Positions 32,685-37,134 of a stretch of DNA of 37,134 nt are shown here, piece by piece. This DNA is from Prevotella sp. UBA2746. GTDB taxonomy: Bacteria > Bacteroidota > Bacteroidia > Bacteroidales > Bacteroidaceae. Below the pieces are notes generated by a model. That model was not told the origin of the DNA. It saw nothing but the letters and a program-made list of their open reading frames with translations, and searched no databases. Numbering within the stretch: the first letter of the stretch is position 1; each line of letters opens with the position of its first letter. Made by a program: the position numbers and the translations under genes. The stretch is from assembly GCA_002353555.1 (NCBI GenBank), contig DEJO01000030.1:1-37134 (forward strand), in the 5' to 3' direction.

Positions 32685-33275
32685 ATGATGAAAAAGAAAA
32701 AAATCCTGCTCATGATACTCAGTATCTTGTTTGTTGCAATGCCAGCCTTTGCAGACAAAGCCATCGCACGACTGCCCGAAACCGCTACGTTAGCCGCCGA
32801 GACCGCTGACCAAGCCATCTATTTCGACCAGCTGGTACCACCTTCCGAAGACGAGTTGGCAGGAGTCGTCAGCGTATGGTACAAGGATAAGCGCACCGGC
32901 AAGGTTTGTCTGCTCTTCTCGACCACTGCCAATGCAGAACCGGTGTGGGAGAAGATGACGAACGGCTGTGCACCCGTCAAGCTCAGCAACATTGCCGCTG
33001 CCGACAAAGCAGCCTTCATCCCAGGTGCCGACCATCTGGTCGTCATCGAAGGATGCCCCGATGCCCGCAACATCTGGACTTACATCGTCGACCTGAAGAA
33101 GCGCACCGCCAAGCAGCTGCAAGCAACGGAAGGGCTCCTTAGCATCGATGCCGAGCGTCGGCAGCTCCACCTCTCAGCCTACCGCTACCATCCCGAAGGT
33201 GGCCGCTACTCCGTAGAAAAAGTCTTCACTTATGACGGAACCTTCGTCAGCGAAAAGTTTCTGAGTGAGGAATAG
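32685..33275 (+). CDS. Small secreted protein of unknown function
   Basis: The 196 residues start with a basic signal peptide (KKKKILLMILSILFVAMPAFA; start at 32685 or 32688). The mature part shows a regular beta pattern (AGVVSVWYKDKRTGKVCLLF, ADHLVVIEGCPDARNIWTYI, KQLQATEGLLSIDAERRQLH) suggesting a small beta-propeller-like or repeat-strand domain. I do not recognise the family. A weak TTACTTTG box lies just upstream (about 32650). The DUF4369-like gene follows after 41 bp, so they may be co-transcribed. Confidence 0.65.
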   Translation: MMKKKKILLMILSILFVAMPAFADKAIARLPETATLAAETADQAIYFDQLVPPSEDELAGVVSVWYKDKRTGKVCLLFSTTANAEPVWEKMTNGCAPVKLSNIAAADKAAFIPGADHLVVIEGCPDARNIWTYIVDLKKRTAKQLQATEGLLSIDAERRQLHLSAYRYHPEGGRYSVEKVFTYDGTFVSEKFLSEE

Positions 33276-33316
33276 CCTACTCCCCATAACTGTAAAACAC
33301 TAAATCCCCAACAGAT

Positions 33317-33949
33317 ATGAAACGAATAACAATCCTCATGTCAGCACTCCTGCTGGCTGCACTGACCATCAGTGCCAAGACCGTCAAGGTGACCATCGAC
33401 GGCACCCTCAGTTCATATATCAGCAAGCTGTATCTCATCGTCGATGAAGACACCGCCAATGCACAGTTCGTCCCCATCAAGGACGGCAAGTTCTCCGTCA
33501 CCGTCAAGGTAGACCGTAACTCGTTTATCCGTCTGTACGAAAACAAGCAATGGCCGGAACGCGCCTTCTTCGTCCTCATTCCCGACAGCAAGCACATCAC
33601 CGTCAACCAGCCGGCGGGAACCATCGAAGGCTCACCCCTGTCGTCGGAGCTGAAGATGACTCTGGACATGATTAACAGGGAAGGTCCCGGCAACTTCCAT
33701 ATCGACGTCTTCTCTCAGGACAAGGAAGCCTGGGCACAGGCACGCGCCCAGGAACGGCAGATACGCAGCAGGATGGAGGAGAGCCAGAAGCAGTTGATAC
33801 GAAGGATGATAGAGGTAAACAGCAACAACAACATCCCTGCATGGATAGCCCTCTGTTTTAAGAACCTTTTCCCCGGCGGCATCGACGAGATGGCGCAAGG
33901 CAAGAGTGCCAAATGGCGCAACCATCCTGTGTTGAAGGGCAAGCAGTAG
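33317..33949 (+). CDS. Exported DUF4369-like protein without a thioredoxin domain
   Basis: The 210 residues have a signal peptide (ITILMSALLLAALTISA). A beta domain follows that resembles the DUF4369 N-terminal domain of Bacteroidetes periplasmic thiol-disulfide proteins (KLYLIVDEDTANAQFVPI, KDGKFSVTVKVD, FFVLIPDSKHITV, IEGSPLSSELKMTLD), then a charged helix (AQARAQERQIRSRMEESQKQ). The usual C-terminal thioredoxin/AhpC-TSA domain with CxxC is absent. After the TAG stop the same frame stays open for 41 more codons without a start, so the 3' side may be decayed or fused debris. The function of the isolated domain is unknown. Confidence 0.65.
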   Translation: MKRITILMSALLLAALTISAKTVKVTIDGTLSSYISKLYLIVDEDTANAQFVPIKDGKFSVTVKVDRNSFIRLYENKQWPERAFFVLIPDSKHITVNQPAGTIEGSPLSSELKMTLDMINREGPGNFHIDVFSQDKEAWAQARAQERQIRSRMEESQKQLIRRMIEVNSNNNIPAWIALCFKNLFPGGIDEMAQGKSAKWRNHPVLKGKQ

Positions 33950-34075
33950 GTCATAGACTCAGAAGAGATTGACCATAGCACATGGATTGAGGCTAAGACG
34001 GAAGAAGAGCTCTTGAAGGAGATACATATTGTTTTTGAAGACAACAAGAGACTGTTAGAAAACGTATTTTCGTAA
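33950..34075 (+). pseudogene. Start-less coding remnant in frame with the preceding gene
   Basis: Forty-one codons follow the TAG of the DUF4369-like gene in the same frame and end at TAA. The translation (IDSEEIDHSTWIEAKTEEEL, LLKEIHIVFEDNKRLLENVF) is protein-like, with an amphipathic helix, but has no ATG or GTG start. It could be the C-terminal end of a lost small gene, or an extension reached only by stop readthrough. Confidence 0.4.
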
Positions 34076-34083
34076 GGTCAAAT

Positions 34084-34170
34084 ATGGCGGTATATTTGCA
34101 TTGGTATAAAAAGTCACCCGTAGAAGGTGAGCCGCTTTCTGTCGAAGAATTAAATAACGATGCAATATGA
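34084..34170 (+). CDS. Mini-ORF 1 before the HicB-like gene (28 codons)
   Basis: The frame begins MAVYLHWYKKSPVEGEPLSV and ends EELNNDAI. It overlaps mini-ORF 2 by ATGA, the arrangement of coupled genes. It contains the CRISPR-repeat-like promoter element at 34090-34110 within its first codons, so either the frame or the promoter may be the real signal. No family recognised. Confidence 0.3.
   Translation: MAVYLHWYKKSPVEGEPLSVEELNNDAI
34090..34110 (+). promoter_or_regulatory. CRISPR-repeat-like element with TATATTTG box
   Basis: GTATATTTGCATTGGTATAAA matches positions 23-43 of the CRISPR repeat at 19 of 21 bases. It keeps the TAnnTTTG box and the GGTATAAA that follows, but not the 5' half. 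A weak TTTT at 34067-34070 is the only -33 candidate. It could drive mini-ORF 2 and the HicB-like gene. Confidence 0.5.
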
Positions 34171-34253
34171 AGTACAAAAACCTAAGAAGTAAGACGGTCT
34201 TCGACATCTGTAATGATGCCGCCGTGCTTAAGGAAATAACTACCCAGCCTTGA
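34167..34253 (+). CDS. Mini-ORF 2 before the HicB-like gene (28 codons)
   Basis: The frame starts at ATG 34167 inside the stop of mini-ORF 1 (MKYKNLRSKTVFDICNDAAV, ending KEITTQP) and stops 28 bp before the HicB-like start. Position and small size recall a toxin or leader peptide before an antitoxin, but no HicA features (Gly, catalytic His, beta strands) are present. It may be a truncated gene. Confidence 0.35.
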   Translation: MKYKNLRSKTVFDICNDAAVLKEITTQP

Positions 34254-34281
34254 AAATGATATAACCTAAAATAATAGCTAT

Positions 34282-34695
34282 ATGGAAAAGATTAGGGTAG
34301 ATGTTGCATGGTGCAACAAGAATTTCTCCGCTCAGCTCGGAGATAACGTGCCAGGAGCAGTGGTCTTTACTGCCAATACTCCTGATGAACTTTATAAGGA
34401 GGCGAAGGAAACTTTGGAATTCCACGTACAAGGTATGCTCGAAGACGGTGACGAGGTACCTCAGTGGCTTGTTGACGGTGACTATGAGTTTGAATATCAT
34501 TATGTTAACGTGGCTGCGCTGATTCGCATCTGTGAGCCTCTGATATCCATTGCTGCTCTCAGCCGTGCCACCGGCATCAACCAGCACCAACTGTCGCACT
34601 ATGCCAATGGCATCAAAAATCCTCGTCCGCAGCAACGTCAGCGTATCGTGGATGGTATCCATAGGATAGGGCAGCAACTGATAACTGTTGTATAG
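34282..34695 (+). CDS. HicB-like protein with C-terminal helix-turn-helix (orphan antitoxin or regulator)
   Basis: The 137 residues split into a HicB-type RNase-H-like fold (about 1-75: VDVAWCNKNFSAQLGDNVPG, ANTPDELYKEAKETLEFHVQ, GDEVPQWLVDGDYEFEYHY) and an HTH (about 90-135: ISIAALSRATGINQHQLSHY, ANGIKNPRPQQRQRIVDGIHRIG). HicB antitoxins neutralise the RNase HicA and repress their operon. No HicA gene is visible on either side; only mini-ORFs precede it. It lies just left of the CRISPR array and ends at the terminator that has invaded the first repeat. A regulatory link to the array is possible but unproven. Confidence 0.8.
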   Translation: MEKIRVDVAWCNKNFSAQLGDNVPGAVVFTANTPDELYKEAKETLEFHVQGMLEDGDEVPQWLVDGDYEFEYHYVNVAALIRICEPLISIAALSRATGINQHQLSHYANGIKNPRPQQRQRIVDGIHRIGQQLITVV

Positions 34696-34731
34696 TTTTA
34701 TTGTTTGACGACATGACAGACAATTAGCGTG

Positions 34732-34758
34732 CCGGAACTGCAAAAGTTCCGGATTTTT
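34732..34758 (+). terminator. Terminator of the HicB-like gene, fused to the first CRISPR repeat
   Basis: CCGGAACT (34732-34739) pairs perfectly with AGTTCCGG (34745-34752) around GCAAA, then ATTTTT. The T run merges with repeat position 19 of the degenerate first repeat. Confidence 0.8.
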
Positions 34759-37134
34759 CGTATCTTTGCACTGGTATAAACAACGAAGTTTGTGTTCACT
34801 CTCTTTATCAATGGTTGTGATTAGCTAAAAATTTCGTATCTTTGCACTGGTATAAACAACCGAACAAGCAGAAGCCGGTCGCAACACATGTTGTGATTAG
34901 CTAAAAATTTCGTATCTTTGCACTGGTATAAACAACTACAGATTTTTAAGAGTGAGCAGTTTGGTGGTTGTGATTAGCTAAAAATTTCGTATCTTTGCAC
35001 TGGTATAAACAACGACCGCCACGAGATACTGAAGCCGCTCTTCGTTGTGATTAGCTAAAAATTTCGTATCTTTGCACTGGTATAAACAACGAGGGCTGTT
35101 TCGGCTGCCTTCGGCGTGATGTTGTGATTAGCTAAAAATTTCGTATCTTTGCACTGGTATAAACAACCGTTGAGGTAACACAACATCGGCAGGATGGTTG
35201 TGATTAGCTAAAAATTTCGTATCTTTGCACTGGTATAAACAACAACACGGCTGAAAATCACTCCGACGGACGCGTTGTGATTAGCTAAAAATTTCGTATC
35301 TTTGCACTGGTATAAACAACTCGTACTTCCATTCGCTACTGGTAACACTGTTGTGATTAGCTAAAAATTTCGTATCTTTGCACTGGTATAAACAACTCAG
35401 CCGCAGGTAACACCATCGTCGTGACGGTTGTGATTAGCTAAAAATTTCGTATCTTTGCACTGGTATAAACAACACAAATCAATAGAAGTATCTAACTGTT
35501 TTTGTTGTGATTAGCTAAAAATTTCGTATCTTTGCACTGGTATAAACAACTGACAGCTTATCAATGCATGTGAGTGGCATGTTGTGATTAGCTAAAAATT
35601 TCGTATCTTTGCACTGGTATAAACAACTGAGAAGCAGATACACCATATCCAGTAATGTTGTGATTAGCTAAAAATTTCGTATCTTTGCACTGGTATAAAC
35701 AACATGCGTCGCTTAGTATTGGCGAGTGCCTTGGTTGTGATTAGCTAAAAATTTCGTATCTTTGCACTGGTATAAACAACGGATATTCCGAAGGTATCTC
35801 GTTACACGGTGTTGTGATTAGCTAAAAATTTCGTATCTTTGCACTGGTATAAACAACTGACAAGGTTGGTCTGCTGTACCTCCTGCGGTTGTGATTAGCT
35901 AAAAATTTCGTATCTTTGCACTGGTATAAACAACCTCGTCATCCTTGTGTGTTGGCATGAGCAGGTTGTGATTAGCTAAAAATTTCGTATCTTTGCACTG
36001 GTATAAACAACCTACGACCCCAACAACGTCATGCTGCTCTGGTTGTGATTAGCTAAAAATTTCGTATCTTTGCACTGGTATAAACAACAGATAAGCCAAT
36101 CACTTAAAGGTTGCAAGGTTGTGATTAGCTAAAAATTTCGTATCTTTGCACTGGTATAAACAACCACCTCTTGCCAACGTTCTCCGCGCAGTCGTTGTGA
36201 TTAGCTAAAAATTTCGTATCTTTGCACTGGTATAAACAACAACACCCCGAACAGACAGGCCGCCTCCTATGTTGTGATTAGCTAAAAATTTCGTATCTTT
36301 GCACTGGTATAAACAACAACCTCTTCATATACAACCACTTTCCCCAAGTTGTGATTAGCTAAAAATTTCGTATCTTTGCACTGGTATAAACAACTGCCAA
36401 CAGCCGCGAGGAACTTGACACCCGTTGTGATTAGCTAAAAATTTCGTATCTTTGCACTGGTATAAACAACTGTTGTCGATGTAGCACAGATGAAAGCTCT
36501 GTTGTGATTAGCTAAAAATTTCGTATCTTTGCACTGGTATAAACAACCGGGTAAGGGTCAGCAGTACTTCATTAACAGTTGTGATTAGCTAAAAATTTCG
36601 TATCTTTGCACTGGTATAAACAACACTACCATCGTACAGCCTATGCTGAAACACGTTGTGATTAGCTAAAAATTTCGTATCTTTGCACTGGTATAAACAA
36701 CTCGTATTGCCCCATTCTTGCCCTCCATGCGGTTGTGATTAGCTAAAAATTTCGTATCTTTGCACTGGTATAAACAACATGAAACAAGATGTTCAGACGC
36801 TCATCGAGGTTGTGATTAGCTAAAAATTTCGTATCTTTGCACTGGTATAAACAACCTCGCCGGCGTTGCGCCTCCTCTGCCTCCGGTTGTGATTAGCTAA
36901 AAATTTCGTATCTTTGCACTGGTATAAACAACCTTGAAGATATTGCAGTTAAGTCCGCTCAGTTGTGATTAGCTAAAAATTTCGTATCTTTGCACTGGTA
37001 TAAACAACATGTTGGCGAGCTCGGTTTGCTTCGGCTAGTTGTGATTAGCTAAAAATTTCGTATCTTTGCACTGGTATAAACAACTGTTGCGACTCCAGTC
37101 GCAACAACTCACCAGTTGTGATTAGCTAAAAATT
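34738..37134 (+). CRISPR. CRISPR array, 47-bp repeats, 31 spacers visible, type II-C-like (continues past the edge)
   Basis: Repeats begin GTTGTGATTAGC and end GGTATAAACAAC. The first (34738-34784) is degenerate: only its last 29 bases match. Thirty complete, apparently identical repeats follow (34814-34860 to 37038-37084), and a 32nd is cut by the edge after 20 bases. The 31 spacers are 29 or 30 nt. A 47-bp repeat with 30-nt spacers fits Bacteroidetes type II-C (Cas9) arrays; type VI-B arrays have 36-bp repeats. No cas gene, tracrRNA anti-repeat or AT-rich leader is in the window. With the degenerate repeat at the left, the growing end and cas genes are likely to the right. Each repeat contains a complete promoter. 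Confidence 0.97.
34814..34860 (+). promoter_or_regulatory. Promoter contained in each CRISPR repeat (first complete copy shown)
   Basis: Within the repeat, TTG lies at positions 2-4 and TATCTTTG at 24-31 with 19 bp between, followed by CAC. This equals the architecture of gene promoters in this window (19 or 20 bp). Transcription should start near repeat position 36, giving short transcripts with about 12 nt of repeat, the spacer and the next repeat. The same applies to all 30 complete copies. Confidence 0.7.

Noticed and set aside
34167..34253. Mini-ORF 2 as a HicA toxin
   Set aside because: It begins MKYK as some HicA proteins do, but at 28 residues it lacks the double-stranded RNA-binding fold and the catalytic His.
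34696..34813. tracrRNA or leader at the left end of the CRISPR array
   Set aside because: I looked for the complement of the repeat's 5' half (GCTAATCACAAC) on both strands here and found only six matching bases; an AT-rich leader is also absent. The tracrRNA is probably near cas9, outside the window.

Overview
The window reads as a Bacteroidales chromosome segment, most likely Prevotella or a close relative. The reasons are promoters of the Bacteroidetes type (TTG or TTTG, 19-20 bp, TAnnTTTG), BspA-type leucine-rich repeats, a TonB receptor followed by SusD-independent accessory genes, type IX-like C-terminal sorting tails (YSLDGR / GIYIxNG / VVK or VVR), few purine-rich ribosome binding sites, and dispersed repeats of kinds I associate with Prevotella. 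No rRNA or tRNA gene was found.

Layout. 1-3.3 kb: a truncated BspA-like surface protein, a P-loop protein just upstream of it, a strongly structured candidate small RNA with its own promoter and terminator, then about 700 bp of repeat debris. 3.3-7.3 kb: a damaged HD-domain protein, a secreted DRGH nuclease, and a two-gene operon of related DUF2207-type membrane proteins. 7.4-12.6 kb: Nif3-like protein plus zinc-ribbon coiled-coil protein, an exported FMN-binding protein, and a large secreted M16 peptidase. 12.7-22.2 kb: a cell-envelope block with a TonB-dependent receptor, a DUF4876-like lipoprotein, an outer-membrane barrel (DUF6850-like), a small secreted protein with a sorting tail, and a convergent 777-residue secreted protein with a similar tail. 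22.3-25.9 kb: an exported protein with tandem heavy-metal-associated domains, a TerB-DnaJ co-chaperone, an HsdR-N nuclease-like protein and divergent holA. 26.5-31 kb: an XRE regulator with operator-like dyads, pyrK-pyrD, aroC and slyD. 31.3-34.3 kb: a GH3 lipoprotein, an SDR remnant, two small secreted proteins, two overlapping mini-ORFs and an orphan HicB-like regulator. 34.7 kb to the right edge: a CRISPR array with 47-bp repeats (one degenerate, 30 complete, one cut by the window edge) and 31 spacers of 29-30 nt. Its format fits type II-C, but no cas gene is in the window.

The most interesting signal is in the array. Each 47-bp repeat holds a complete Bacteroidetes promoter (TTG at repeat positions 2-4, 19 bp, TATCTTTG at 24-31), with the same geometry as nine gene promoters read in this window. 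So every spacer probably has its own promoter, as known for type II-C arrays of Neisseria and Campylobacter but with a Bacteroidetes sigma motif. The first repeat has lost its 5' half, including the -33 box, to a Rho-independent terminator. The promoter half of the repeat also recurs (19 of 21 bp) about 650 bp upstream, among the mini-ORFs before hicB.

Two further patterns cut across the annotation. Dispersed repeats of several families sit exactly at the 3' ends of four genes, supplying or touching the stop codon. Three promoter modules share a hairpin whose downstream arm contains the -33 box; their arms differ in sequence but keep pairing.
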